Assembly: GCF_019200975.1 (NCBI RefSeq)
Contig: NZ_JAHTMR010000002.1
Span: forward strand, 541,679-605,678
Source: Pseudomonas sp. PD9R
GTDB lineage: Bacteria; Pseudomonadota; Gammaproteobacteria; Pseudomonadales; Pseudomonadaceae
DNA: 64,000 bases
Direction: 5' to 3'
Positions 18,616 through 27,190 of this stretch are shown one piece after another. The notes below the pieces were generated by a model. That model had not been told where the DNA came from. It did not search any database and saw only the letters and a program-made list of their open reading frames with translations. Both the position numbers and the translations under genes were made by a program. Positions within the stretch are counted from its first letter, which is position 1. Each line of letters begins with the position of its first letter.

Positions 18616-18987
18616 TTAAAGCTTCGGCGATTTCAGAGAATCATTGCCAGTCACCGTCGCTGTTTTGGTCGCCGCCTCGGCATTGGCTTTCAAACGGCTC
18701 AACTCCTCACCCGCGCGCTGAATCTTCGCCCGCACGTTGTCCATGTCCTGGCGGCTTTTTTCCAGCAGGCTTTTCGCCGAGCTATGGCCGGTGATGCCCC
18801 GGGCCAGGGCGACGCCGCCGATAGCCACTTGAATCAGGCCGAAGATGCCGCCACGACGCAGGCCCTTGCCTACCATCACCACGCCACCCGCCAGGGAGCC
18901 GATGCGTTCCCAGCCCTGGACGTTCTGGTCGGAATAAGTCTGGAACGGGGTGGATTCAATGCGCTCGACGCGTTTGAGTTCGCTCAT
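18616..18987 (-). CDS. DUF2892-type small membrane protein
   Basis: 123 residues. A hydrophobic hairpin at about 28-65 (IGSLAGGVVMVGKGLRRGGIFGLIQVAIGGVALARG) resembles the YgaP-like membrane domain DUF2892. It is followed by a charged helical tail, about 70-108, that may form a coiled coil (SLLEKSRQDMDNVRAKIQ). Function is unknown. It starts with ATG after GGAGACAG. Confidence 0.75.
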   Translation of the reverse strand: MSELKRVERIESTPFQTYSDQNVQGWERIGSLAGGVVMVGKGLRRGGIFGLIQVAIGGVALARGITGHSSAKSLLEKSRQDMDNVRAKIQRAGEELSRLKANAEAATKTATVTGNDSLKSPKL

Positions 18988-19069
18988 GATCTGTCTCCAG
19001 GCTGCTTCAATAATCGATAGTCAGCTGACTGCCTGGGCGGTCGGCGGGTTCCATCGGATGTACGTCGAT

Positions 19070-19540
19070 TCAGCGGAATTTCGGCCCCGAACGGGTATTG
19101 AGGCCCTTGGCCATTCGGTCGTAGAGCACGACGTTGACCGTGGCCGCGAGGTTCATGCAGCCGGTGGTCGGGATGTAGACCACGTCTTCGCACCAGTCGC
19201 GAATCTCTTTATCCAGCGAGCCATCTTCCGGGCCGAAGATATACAGCGCGCGGTCTGGATGGGTGTACTCCGGCAGCGGGCGAGCGCCTTCCACCAGTTC
19301 TACGGCGACCGGAACACAATTGAGCGGCAAGATTTTCTTCAGGTCGTCAATGCCAATCAGCGGGATATCGTAGTGCACGCGCTTGGTATCGGTGACGAAG
19401 TCGGCGGCGCGTTCATAGCGCTTGCCGGTGTAGAACACCGAAGCCACGCCATAACAGCCAGCGGCGCGCATCACCGAACCGACGTTCTCCGGTGATTTGG
19501 GGTTATACAAACCAATGCAGCTGTACCGTTTGTCTGCCAC
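19070..19540 (-). CDS. SPOUT-family RNA 2'-O-methyltransferase (SpoU/TrmH class)
   Basis: 156 residues, the minimal SPOUT catalytic domain with a trefoil knot. Motif 1 is YNPKSPENVGSVMRAAGCYG, motif 2 ALYIFGPEDGSLDKEI and motif 3 PTTGCMNLAATVNVVLYDRMAK. The size resembles TrmL, but the motif sequences differ from E. coli TrmL, so tRNA wobble methylation is only a possibility. Confidence 0.85.
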   Translation of the reverse strand: MADKRYSCIGLYNPKSPENVGSVMRAAGCYGVASVFYTGKRYERAADFVTDTKRVHYDIPLIGIDDLKKILPLNCVPVAVELVEGARPLPEYTHPDRALYIFGPEDGSLDKEIRDWCEDVVYIPTTGCMNLAATVNVVLYDRMAKGLNTRSGPKFR

Positions 19541-19613
19541 GAGCGGGGTGCCTTTCAGGAAAAAAGCGCGATTATACGGGGATTGCGCTCGGCCCGCTGA
19601 TTCGGCGACAGCC

Positions 19614-20471
19614 TCACTGGGTGGCTGGCATGAGCGCCTTGATCCTGTCCATCATGGCATTCCCGGCAGTGTTGATCTTGTCGTTCTGCGGGTTTTTACT
19701 CTCGGAACCGTCGGTGTCGACCCCTGCGAGAATTTCCGCAAGGTTGTGGAAATGCCCGGATTTCTTCTCCGCGGAATCTGGAGCGACCTTGTCGTACTGA
19801 TTCAATGCATTCTGCAAGGTCATGTGCTGGGACAGCCATTGCGGTGTGTTTTTTTCTTCAGGGCTCATATTGTCGAGAAAATTCAATGCAGCCTTGGCTC
19901 GGCCGACCGGGTCATTGGCGAAGGGATCTTTCCAGTCCTTTCGTTGATCTTCGGGGCCGCTGAAGTAACCGGTTGCCAGTCGCGACTGCTGTTGCATCAA
20001 CGCTTTCGCCGCATCCTGCTCATCCTTGGAAAACTGTCCGCCTTCATTCGTTGCGACGGCGTTGAGTGAACGTCGATCCAGATCGCCCATCAGCGCATTA
20101 CGGTCTTCAACGCTGCCGGTGTACGGCTTATCGCCAGCCTTCATCTGCGCGTATTTGTCGTCCATGCGTTTGCGCGCATCGGTGGCGACCTGCGCAAAGG
20201 TTTTGTCTTTTGAACTGGAAGTAGCACCCGGCTGGGTGACGCCAAGTACCAGGGCATCGGCGTTCATGCCCGGACGTACCGGAAAAAACGGTGCGTTGTC
20301 GGTAATCGAGCCACTGTAGTCAGCGGCTGTTTTAGAGAGACTGAGTGCATCATCTTTTTTGGATTGGGTGGCCGTCTGTTCGTATGCACGCGCTGTGGCT
20401 TTAGTTCTGGTCTCAGCCGAATTGTTGTAGGCCACCATGGCGGCACTATTGAGGGTTGAGGTGACGTTCAT
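19614..20471 (-). CDS. Hypothetical leaderless protein with Thr/Ser/Asn-rich N-terminus
   Basis: 285 residues, no signal peptide and no membrane segment. The first 60 residues are rich in Thr, Ser, Ala and Asn. A central motif DLDRRSLNAVATNEGGQFSKDE resembles a degenerate EF-hand-like loop (position-1 Asp lost, Gly and final Glu kept). The C-terminal third is helical and charged. I do not recognise a named family with certainty. The N-terminal composition recalls the EF-hand protein at 60.6 kb and substrates of signal-peptide-independent export. It has its own ATG but only a weak ribosome site. Confidence 0.7.
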   Translation of the reverse strand: MNVTSTLNSAAMVAYNNSAETRTKATARAYEQTATQSKKDDALSLSKTAADYSGSITDNAPFFPVRPGMNADALVLGVTQPGATSSSKDKTFAQVATDARKRMDDKYAQMKAGDKPYTGSVEDRNALMGDLDRRSLNAVATNEGGQFSKDEQDAAKALMQQQSRLATGYFSGPEDQRKDWKDPFANDPVGRAKAALNFLDNMSPEEKNTPQWLSQHMTLQNALNQYDKVAPDSAEKKSGHFHNLAEILAGVDTDGSESKNPQNDKINTAGNAMMDRIKALMPATQ

Positions 20472-20816
20472 AAATCAGGCATGTCCATGTGTGACACAGT
20501 TTAGAGACGGCTGAGCAACCCGGATTTTGACAGCGCTCAGTGTATCGATGCTGGTACGCAGCAAGAACAGTGCCATCAGGGCTGATGGCATTTAGGCGTG
20601 GCTTTGTAACGGTCTGGACATGTTTGCAGCGCGGGAAGGTGGAGGTGTTTGCCGGTAGCGGCAGATTATCGCCGTCTGCCGTCAGGTTTTGCCGGCTTGT
20701 TGACACACCCCTGTAGGAGCAAAACTTGCTTGCGATGTCGGACTGTCAGGCAAAGCAGATGTTGTCTGTGCGGCCATCATCGCGAGCAAGCTTTGCTCCT
20801 ACAGGTTGAAGTAGGT
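20472..20816. other. Intergenic region with a REP pair
   Basis: 345 bases between two minus-strand genes. Apart from the REP pair at 20711-20805 I see no gene. A small open frame on the minus strand has no ribosome site and an unlikely composition. Confidence 0.5.
20711..20805. repeat. REP pair (family B, GTAGGAGC type, degenerate)
   Basis: CTGTAGGAGCAAAACTTGCT and the inverted arm AGCAAGCTTTGCTCCTACAG about 50 bases apart. Confidence 0.85.
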
Positions 20817-21188
20817 TCAGTCTTCTTTTTTCATCAACCCAGCCAGGGCGGCAAATGGGTTATGCGTCGCCTTGGCGATTTTTGGCGTGCTCAGCGAGCC
20901 TTCACCGAAATACTGCTGGTCGGTATAACGCGAGTGTTCGTTGTCGTGGCAGTACAGGCACAACAATTCCCAGTTCGAACCGTCCTGCGGGTTGTTGTCA
21001 TGGTTATGGTCGCGGTGGTGCACCGTTAGTTCGCTCAGGCGCTTGCCGGAAAATTCACGGGCACAGCGGCCACAGACATGCGGGTACATCTTCAGGGCTT
21101 TGTCGCGGTAGCCCATTTCTTTGTCGCGCTGGTTGTCGGCGAGGATGCGGTCCAGCTTCGACGTGTTGGTTGGGGTGGACGAACTCAT
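20817..21188 (-). CDS. YajD family HNH nuclease-like protein
   Basis: 123 residues. Zinc-type HNH features are CGRCAREFSGKRLSELTVHHRDHNHDNN and WELLCLYCHDNEHSR, that is CxxC...HHxDHNxxN...CxxCH. The catalytic His and Asn positions are intact, so nuclease activity is possible, although YajD proteins have no demonstrated biological role. The start ATG at 21188 follows AAAGGTGAAC. Confidence 0.88.
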   Translation of the reverse strand: MSSSTPTNTSKLDRILADNQRDKEMGYRDKALKMYPHVCGRCAREFSGKRLSELTVHHRDHNHDNNPQDGSNWELLCLYCHDNEHSRYTDQQYFGEGSLSTPKIAKATHNPFAALAGLMKKED

Positions 21189-21237
21189 GGGTTCACCTTT
21201 GTAGAAAGACTAATGACGGTTATGGGTGAAGTTTAGC

Positions 21238-21924
21238 CTAGCCTTTGAGCTTCTCGGCAATCCAGATCGTGTGGCGAGTGCCCTTGTTGCCGTGGGCGAA
21301 GACTTGAACTTCCTCGGCCTTGAACCCGGCTTTTTTCAGTTTGTCGGAAAACTGTCGGTCCGCGCTGGCTGACCAGACCGCCAGCACGCCTTTAGGCCGC
21401 AGGGCCTTGGCGCAGGCGCTCAGGCCGCCGGCGGAGTACAGCCAACTGTTGGCCTTCTGGGTCAGGCCTTCGGGGCCGTTGTCGACGTCGAGCATGATCG
21501 CATCGAAACCTTGTGGCTCAGCTTGCAGCACCTTGGCCACGTCTTCCATGCGAATCACCGTACGCGGGTCGAGCAGGGGATTGCCGGCTTTCTCGCCCAG
21601 CGGCCCACGGTTCCATTCCACGACACCGGGCACCAGCTCGGCGACCACCACTTCAGCGGACTTGCCCAAATGCTTCAGTGCCGAGGCGAGGGTGAAGCCC
21701 ATACCCAGCCCACCAATCAACACCCGCGAATTGGGCCGGCCGGCGACCTTGCGGCAGGGGATCTCGGCCAAGGCATCTTCGGAGCCGTGCATGCGCGTGT
21801 TCATCAATTGCCCGCCGTCGCCACCCTGGATCTTGATGACGAAATCCTCACCGTATTCGAACAGGCACAGGGCACCGCCGTTCTCGGGAATGGGGGTGGT
21901 GTCGAGCAGTACGAAACGTTTCAT
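21238..21924 (-). CDS. Spermidine-synthase-like methyltransferase-fold protein
   Basis: 228 residues from the ATG at 21924 (after AGAGTGCTCC), where the protein begins MKRFVLLDTTPIPENGG. The Rossmann motif VLIGGLGMGFTLASALKHLG and the acidic motif VVVAELVPGVVEW are typical of the spermidine synthase fold. The aspartate positions that bind polyamine in true SpeE are not evident (AIMLDVDNGPEG). A methyltransferase role is equally possible. A longer upstream frame lacks support. Confidence 0.78.
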   Translation of the reverse strand: MKRFVLLDTTPIPENGGALCLFEYGEDFVIKIQGGDGGQLMNTRMHGSEDALAEIPCRKVAGRPNSRVLIGGLGMGFTLASALKHLGKSAEVVVAELVPGVVEWNRGPLGEKAGNPLLDPRTVIRMEDVAKVLQAEPQGFDAIMLDVDNGPEGLTQKANSWLYSAGGLSACAKALRPKGVLAVWSASADRQFSDKLKKAGFKAEEVQVFAHGNKGTRHTIWIAEKLKG

Positions 21925-22018
21925 GGAGCACTCTTGAGAAGAATTGGCATTTCGGGGAGGGCAAATACATGCAGTTGGGAGTAGCCTGCACATGACACCA
22001 AGGCCAACGGAGCCATTG

Positions 22019-22309
22019 ATGAAGCGCACCATTCTAACGGTCATTACCCTGGCCGCGCTCTCGATAACTGCAGTGCAGGCTCAACAGCTGCAATCCACAC
22101 CGGTCACTCCCGCGCCGATGCCCGGTTCGCCGGGCACCGCGACGCCCACGCCGTATCCGCAAATCAGCCCGGCACCCTTGCCCAGAGTCGGCCCCGGCAG
22201 TGGCGGACCACCGTTGGTACCCATGGAAATGCCAAGTCCGCCGAGCAAAGACCAGCCATTGCCGGGTATGGAGTCCAACCCGCCAAAAGCCAAATCGCCT
22301 GGCGGTTAG
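22019..22309 (+). CDS. Small exported proline-rich protein
   Basis: 96 residues. A clear signal peptide (MKRTILTVITLAALSITAVQA) is cut before QQLQS. The mature part is low complexity, about one-third proline with many Ser, Gly and Thr, and no cysteine. It is presumably periplasmic or secreted; no function can be given. Its stop codon overlaps that of the convergent cyclic-nucleotide-binding gene (TTAG shared). Confidence 0.7.
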   Translation: MKRTILTVITLAALSITAVQAQQLQSTPVTPAPMPGSPGTATPTPYPQISPAPLPRVGPGSGGPPLVPMEMPSPPSKDQPLPGMESNPPKAKSPGG

Positions 22310-22779
22310 ACTTGCTGCGACAGCAGTTGCCCGTCGGCCATACGCAAGCGTTTGGAAAGGGAGACGGCAAGGGCGCGGATGATCTTGGCGGCGATTTTCG
22401 GCGCGTCGTTGAGCATTTTTTCCAGCGAGTCCTTGCCCAGGTTGAGCAACTGACAGTTGCTGGCGGCCACGCAACTGGCCGAGCGGCGTTCGCCATCAAG
22501 CACGGCCATTTCGCCGAACGAACGGCCGCTGCGCAACGTTGCGATGGTCACCCGCTGCCCGTCGGCGGAGGTCTTCTGCACCGCCACCTGGCCTGTGTGG
22601 ATGATGCACATGAAGCTACCGGCATCACCCTCCTGGAAAATCTCTTCGCCCTGGGCAATCGTGCTGATGCTGAAATAGCCCGAGGCCGCGGCGAAGTCGG
22701 CGGGCAACAGTTGATTGAACAGGCCGCAGTCCATCAGCCAGTCGCGAATTTCGTTGTTCAGTAAGGTCAGTTCTGACAT
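22306..22779 (-). CDS. Cyclic nucleotide-binding domain protein
   Basis: 157 residues forming one cNMP-binding beta-roll. Features are FSISTIAQGEEIFQEGDAG, FMCIIHTGQVAVQK and the phosphate-binding cassette RSGRSFGEMAVLDGERRSASCVA, where the key Glu and Arg are kept. There is no DNA-binding domain after the roll (only a short helical tail), so it is a stand-alone sensor or an inhibitory subunit rather than a Crp-type regulator. Partner unknown. Confidence 0.87.
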   Translation of the reverse strand: MSELTLLNNEIRDWLMDCGLFNQLLPADFAAASGYFSISTIAQGEEIFQEGDAGSFMCIIHTGQVAVQKTSADGQRVTIATLRSGRSFGEMAVLDGERRSASCVAASNCQLLNLGKDSLEKMLNDAPKIAAKIIRALAVSLSKRLRMADGQLLSQQV

Positions 22780-22836
22780 GTCGTGCGGTCTTTTTTGTTG
22801 TCTGGTTCGATTCTGGATTTGAAATCACCGCAACCT

Positions 22837-22920
22837 CCTGTAGGAGCTGCCGCAGGCTGCGATCTTTTGACTTTGATTTTCAAGATCAAAAGATCGCAGC
22901 CTGCGGCAGCTCCTACAGGG
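22837..22920. repeat. REP pair (family A, near-perfect)
   Basis: TGTAGGAGCTGCCGCAGGCT and its inverted copy, each ending in AAAAGATCGCAG orientation, form one of the best-conserved REP pairs in the window. Confidence 0.93.
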
Positions 22921-22982
22921 GATTTGGTGTTGTATCGGCCACAGGTGTCCGCAATTAAGACCGGTTCATCGGACCAAGTTCC

Positions 22983-25037
22983 TCAGGCAACACCCAAAAC
23001 CTTGAACAAAAATGCGTATTCGAGTGCTACGTCACGCAATCCCTGATATCGACCGCTCATGCCGCCATGCCCGGCGCCCAGTTCGGTTTTGAGCAGCAGG
23101 GGATTTGTGTCGGTTTTGGTCGCACGTAATTTCGCCACCCACTTGGCTGCTTCCCAATACTGCACACGACTGTCGTTATAGCCGGCGATCACCAGGGTCG
23201 CAGGATACGCTTGCGCAGTGACGTTTTCGTACGGGGCGTAGGCCTTGATCCGATCATAAACGTCCGGCTCTTCAGGATTGCCCCACTCGTCGTATTCAGT
23301 AACGGTCAACGGCAGGTCCGGGTCGAGCATGGTGTTGAGCACGTCGACGAACGGCACTTCGGCAATCGCTGCGCCGAACAGCTCCGGTCGACTGTTGAGC
23401 ACCGCGCCGATCAGCAGGCCACCGGCACTGCCACCGCTGATCGCCAGTTGTGGCGCTGTGGTGAAACCATTGGCGATCAGGTGTTCGGCACAGGCAATGA
23501 AATCGCTGAACGTGTTTTGTTTGTGTTCCTGCTTGCCGGCGCGATACCAGGCTTCACCCAGTTCACCGCCGCCGCGCACATGGGCGATGGCAAACGCCAT
23601 GCCGCGATCCAGCAGGCTCAGGCGCGCATGCGAGAACCACGGGTCGAGGCTTTCGCCGTAAGCGCCGTAGCCGTACAGATACAGCGGCACGGGTTTGCCC
23701 AGCATTTCGCGTTTGACCACCAGACTGATCGGCACCTGCGTGCCGTCGGGGGCCGTGGCCCAAAGCCGCTGGCTGACATAGGCGTCGGCGTCGAACGGGC
23801 CAAGCACCGGGGTTTCCTTGAGGACTTTCTGTTCGCCGGTGGCCAGTTCGAGTTGGCGGATTTGCGCCGGGCGGTTCAACGCCTCATAACGCAGACGAAT
23901 ACGCTGGCTGACGAACTCCAGGCTGTTCTGCACATGCAGGCTGTAGGCGGCGTCGGGCAATTGCACGCGGTAGCTCGGCAGGTCTTGCGGATGCACTTCG
24001 ATGATCGGCAAGCCGCCTTCACGCAGGCTCAGGGTCATGGCGCCGGCGTTCAGGCTCATGCCGTCGATCATCACGGTGTCGCTGTGGGAAATCAGGTTCT
24101 GCCAGTCAGCCTCGGTGGGCGCTGCGCCGGTATCGACGGCGGTGTACAGGGCAAAGTTAATGCCGTCGCGGTTGGTGCGAATGAACCAGGTCCACTGGCC
24201 ATTCAGTGCGCCGTGGTCAACGTCGTACTCATGGTCCTCGACCCGTGGCGCGATGCAGGTAAAGGCCTGCTGTGGCTGGTTTGCGTCGAGCACCCAGACT
24301 TCGCTGGTGGTTTTGCTGCCTGTCGACAGCAACAATTGCTGCTCGGAACTTGCACGGTAGCAATGCATAAAGAAGCGGCCGTCCGGCTCATGGAACACTT
24401 CTTCGGCGGCCGTGCCGTCCAGGCGATAACGGAACAGTTTGTGCGGGCGATGGGTGTCGTCCAGTTCGCCGAAAAACAGGGTCAGGCTGTCGTTGGCCCA
24501 GGTCATGCTGCCGTCGCAGTCCTGGAACTCCAGTTCGCTGACGCGACCGTCGGATAATTCCTTCACGAACAGCGTGTAAATCTCATCGCCCGTCGAGTCG
24601 ATGCTGTAGGCCAGGCGCTGGTGGTCCGGGCTGATGCTGAAGGCACCGAGTGAAAAGAAGCCGCCATTGGCCAGGGCGTTCGGGTCCAGCAGCAGTTGTT
24701 CCTGGCTTTCGTCGAGTTGCAGGCTGTCGTCTGCCGGGCGCGGGCAGCGGTAGTGACGGGCGTATTCGTCACCGGCTGTGGTGCGCGTGTAATACAGGTA
24801 GGGTCCCCATGGGGAGGGCAGGGACAGGTCGGTTTCGAGAATCCGGCCCTTGATCTCTTCGAACAGGGTTTCGCGCAGCCCGGCCTGATCGGCGGTTTGC
24901 GCCTCTTGAAAGCTGTTTTCAGCCTTGAGGTAGTCGAGCACCGCATCGGTGTCGCGCTCCTGCAACCAGGCATACGGGTCGGAACCTTCGGCCTTGTGGG
25001 CGATGGGCGCGACGGAAACGTTGGCGGATGGGGGCAT
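22983..25037 (-). CDS. ptrB: Oligopeptidase B (S9 prolyl-oligopeptidase family)
   Basis: 684-residue serine peptidase that cuts short peptides after basic residues. An N-terminal seven-bladed propeller (about 70-410) precedes the alpha/beta-hydrolase domain. The nucleophile elbow GGSAGGLLIGAVLN carries the catalytic Ser, HVRGGGELGEAWY is the oxyanion region, and the Asp and His follow in YNDSRVQYWE and GAGHGGMSGR. The acidic residues that give basic specificity in oligopeptidase B cannot be proven from reading alone, so generic S9A peptidase remains possible. Confidence 0.88.
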   Translation of the reverse strand: MPPSANVSVAPIAHKAEGSDPYAWLQERDTDAVLDYLKAENSFQEAQTADQAGLRETLFEEIKGRILETDLSLPSPWGPYLYYTRTTAGDEYARHYRCPRPADDSLQLDESQEQLLLDPNALANGGFFSLGAFSISPDHQRLAYSIDSTGDEIYTLFVKELSDGRVSELEFQDCDGSMTWANDSLTLFFGELDDTHRPHKLFRYRLDGTAAEEVFHEPDGRFFMHCYRASSEQQLLLSTGSKTTSEVWVLDANQPQQAFTCIAPRVEDHEYDVDHGALNGQWTWFIRTNRDGINFALYTAVDTGAAPTEADWQNLISHSDTVMIDGMSLNAGAMTLSLREGGLPIIEVHPQDLPSYRVQLPDAAYSLHVQNSLEFVSQRIRLRYEALNRPAQIRQLELATGEQKVLKETPVLGPFDADAYVSQRLWATAPDGTQVPISLVVKREMLGKPVPLYLYGYGAYGESLDPWFSHARLSLLDRGMAFAIAHVRGGGELGEAWYRAGKQEHKQNTFSDFIACAEHLIANGFTTAPQLAISGGSAGGLLIGAVLNSRPELFGAAIAEVPFVDVLNTMLDPDLPLTVTEYDEWGNPEEPDVYDRIKAYAPYENVTAQAYPATLVIAGYNDSRVQYWEAAKWVAKLRATKTDTNPLLLKTELGAGHGGMSGRYQGLRDVALEYAFLFKVLGVA

Positions 25038-25079
25038 GAGCGGCTCTCGAATAAAGTACGGAATAGAGACTTCGCAACC

Positions 25080-25168
25080 TGTAGGAGCGAGCCTGCTCGC
25101 GAAGGGTCAGCGCATTTAACATTTCTGCTGACTGGCACACCGCTTTCGCGAGCAGGCTCGCTCCTACA
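25080..25168. repeat. REP pair (family B)
   Basis: TGTAGGAGCGAGCCTGCTCG and the inverted CGAGCAGGCTCGCTCCTACA, about 50 bases apart. Confidence 0.92.
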
Positions 25169-25252
25169 TGGGATTGCGTTTGACAGACTGCCATTGGTGC
25201 AGCCTGACGTGCGAAAAGTCGTTACTATAAGCGCCTCTTTGCCTGCCTTGCC

Positions 25253-25750
25253 ATGGACACCATGACCGAGAACGACTATCTGATCGCTTGGGGCCTTTAC
25301 GCCTTTGCCGCTTTAGGCTGCCTGTTGGTGTGGATGCGCATTACCCGCTGGATGTGGCGCTGGTTGCGTGAACCGCTGCGGCTGCTGATGGCGGTGCTGC
25401 TGTTTTCCCCGACCATTATCGACCCGGTGAAAGAAAAGGTCGCCCCGGCCATCGCCATTACCGCCCTTGATCTGGCGTTCAAGGTCGGCAACAACGCGTG
25501 GCGGGCGATTTCCGATCTGTTCATGTACGGCATGATCGCTTTCGGCATTTACCTGGTGTTTGTGGCGATCCGCTTCGCGATCGAGCGCGCCGCCAATGCG
25601 CGCAAGGAAAGGGCTGCTGCTGCCAAGGCCGCTGTCGCCGCTGACGAACCGGAAGAATATCATCCTTTCGGCGGTGCCGGCGATGATCGTTACGGCCGTC
25701 CGCCTGTGCCGAGCAATCCCCAGCGTATGCGGGTAGAACCCCGTCTGTAA
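25253..25750 (+). CDS. Hypothetical inner-membrane protein
   Basis: 165 residues with three predicted membrane segments (around [29 protein letters not shown] and [16 protein letters not shown]) and an Ala-rich charged C-terminal tail ending in a proline-containing cytoplasmic segment. The start could be 25253 or the ATG at 25262. No family function known to me. It lies 33 bases before a glutamine amidotransferase gene and is probably co-transcribed with it. Confidence 0.75.
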   Translation: MDTMTENDYLIAWGLYAFAALGCLLVWMRITRWMWRWLREPLRLLMAVLLFSPTIIDPVKEKVAPAIAITALDLAFKVGNNAWRAISDLFMYGMIAFGIYLVFVAIRFAIERAANARKERAAAAKAAVAADEPEEYHPFGGAGDDRYGRPPVPSNPQRMRVEPRL

Positions 25751-25782
25751 CCTTGCCCCTGCCATTGAGCGAGAGTCCGAGC

Positions 25783-26559
25783 ATGTGTGAGTTATTGGGC
25801 ATGAGCGCCAATGTCCCGACCGATATCGTGTTCAGCTTCACCGGGCTGATGCAGCGCGGCGGCCGCACCGGTCCGCACCGCGACGGCTGGGGCATCGCCT
25901 TCTATGAAGGCCGGGGATTGCGCCTGTTCCAGGACCCGGCGGCGAGTTGTGAGTCGGAAGTCGCGAACCTGGTGCAGCGTTATCCGATCAAGAGCGAAGT
26001 GGTGATCGGGCACATACGCCAGGCCAACGTCGGCAAGGTTTGTTTGTCCAACACCCACCCGTTCGTGCGCGAATTGTGGGGCCGCAACTGGTGTTTCGCG
26101 CATAACGGCCAACTGGCGGATTTTCAACCAACCGCCAGTTTCTACCGCCCGGTGGGCGATACCGACAGCGAAGCGGCGTTCTGTGATTTGCTCAACCGTG
26201 TGCGTGCGGCGTTCCCCGAGCCGGTCGAAGTCGAAGAACTGCTGCCGGACCTGGTGGCCGCTTGCGCCGAATATCGAAGCAAAGGCGTATTCAACTGCCT
26301 GCTCAGCGACGGCGATTGGTTGTTCTGCTATTGCTCGACCAAGCTGGCGCAGATCACCCGCCGAGCCCCGTTCGGCCCGGCGCGCCTGAAGGATGTCGAC
26401 GTCATTGTCGATTTCCAGGCCGAAACCACACCCAACGATGTGGTCACGGTGATCGCCACCGAACCCCTGACCGAAAACGAAACCTGGACCCGCTACGAGC
26501 CGGGCCAATGGAGCCTGTGGCGACGCGGTGAATGCGTCAGCCAGGGCAAGACCGAATAA
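25783..26559 (+). CDS. Class II glutamine amidotransferase (YafJ-like)
   Basis: 258 residues. Cys2 becomes the N-terminal nucleophile after Met removal ([19 protein letters not shown]). Glutaminase-fold marks include [31 protein letters not shown] and GDTDSEAAF. There is no synthetase domain, so the ammonia acceptor, if any, must be a partner protein. The start is set by Cys2; the longer frame would destroy catalysis. Confidence 0.9.
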   Translation: MCELLGMSANVPTDIVFSFTGLMQRGGRTGPHRDGWGIAFYEGRGLRLFQDPAASCESEVANLVQRYPIKSEVVIGHIRQANVGKVCLSNTHPFVRELWGRNWCFAHNGQLADFQPTASFYRPVGDTDSEAAFCDLLNRVRAAFPEPVEVEELLPDLVAACAEYRSKGVFNCLLSDGDWLFCYCSTKLAQITRRAPFGPARLKDVDVIVDFQAETTPNDVVTVIATEPLTENETWTRYEPGQWSLWRRGECVSQGKTE

Positions 26560-26571
26560 GGATTCTCCCCC

Positions 26572-27114
26572 ATGTTGCTCAGTTATCTACGGCTGGTGTT
26601 GTTCGCGGCGGGCCTGTTGGTCGGTGTCCAGGTGCCGGGGTTCATCAACGATTACGCCAAGCGGGTCGAAGCGCATCTGATTGAAGCGCAAACCAGTTTG
26701 AGCGGCTTTCAGGGCACGGCCAATCAGTTCTTCAAAGGCGATATGCAAGCGCTGGTGGCGCATTATCGCGCCAGCGAAGACCCGATCTTCCGCAGTGACG
26801 CCGACAGCCTGAGCAATCTGCTGACCCGTCAGCTGGCGTTGGACAAACAGTTCCAGGCGATGCAGGGCCCGTGGTACATCCGCTTCCTGCAAGTGGTGCT
26901 GGCCGCTGACCCGGACATTCGCAAGGAAACCTGGAATGGCTACAGCTACCAGATCCTGTTGACGCCGGAAGCGATGATCTGGGGCATGAGCGGCGCATTG
27001 CTGTTGTCGTTCGGCCTGGAATGCCTGTTCCGTCTGATTGACTGGGTGGTGCTGGGCGGCAAGCGACTGCGGCAGAGCCGGCCGATCGAAGAGCGGGATA
27101 TGCGCGGGTTGTAA
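26572..27114 (+). CDS. DUF2937 family membrane protein
   Basis: 180 residues. An N-terminal membrane helix (SYLRLVLFAAGLLVGVQVPGF) and a C-terminal one (MIWGMSGALLLSFGLECLFRLI) bracket a helical periplasmic region with a possible coiled coil. The layout matches DUF2937 (YfbU-unrelated, function unknown). It starts 12 bases after the amidotransferase stop. Confidence 0.82.
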   Translation: MLLSYLRLVLFAAGLLVGVQVPGFINDYAKRVEAHLIEAQTSLSGFQGTANQFFKGDMQALVAHYRASEDPIFRSDADSLSNLLTRQLALDKQFQAMQGPWYIRFLQVVLAADPDIRKETWNGYSYQILLTPEAMIWGMSGALLLSFGLECLFRLIDWVVLGGKRLRQSRPIEERDMRGL

Positions 27115-27122
27115 GGACGAAA

Positions 27123-27188
27123 GATCAAAAGATCGCAGCCTGCGGCAGCTCCTACATGGAACGCTACTGCGGGCGGCGATCTGTTGAT
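27123..27188. repeat. REP element, one good arm (family A)
   Basis: ATCAAAAGATCGCAGCCTGC leads a conserved arm; the second arm (GCGGGCGGCGATCTG) is eroded. Confidence 0.75.
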
Positions 27189-27190
27189 TT

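Noticed and set aside
20446..20706. Small minus-strand open frame in the intergenic gap
   Set aside because: No ribosome site, composition unlike a protein, and no supporting context.
23211..24557. 448-codon plus-strand open frame opposite ptrB
   Set aside because: It is the mirror of a conserved peptidase in GC-rich DNA, with no ribosome site and a composition typical of antisense frames.
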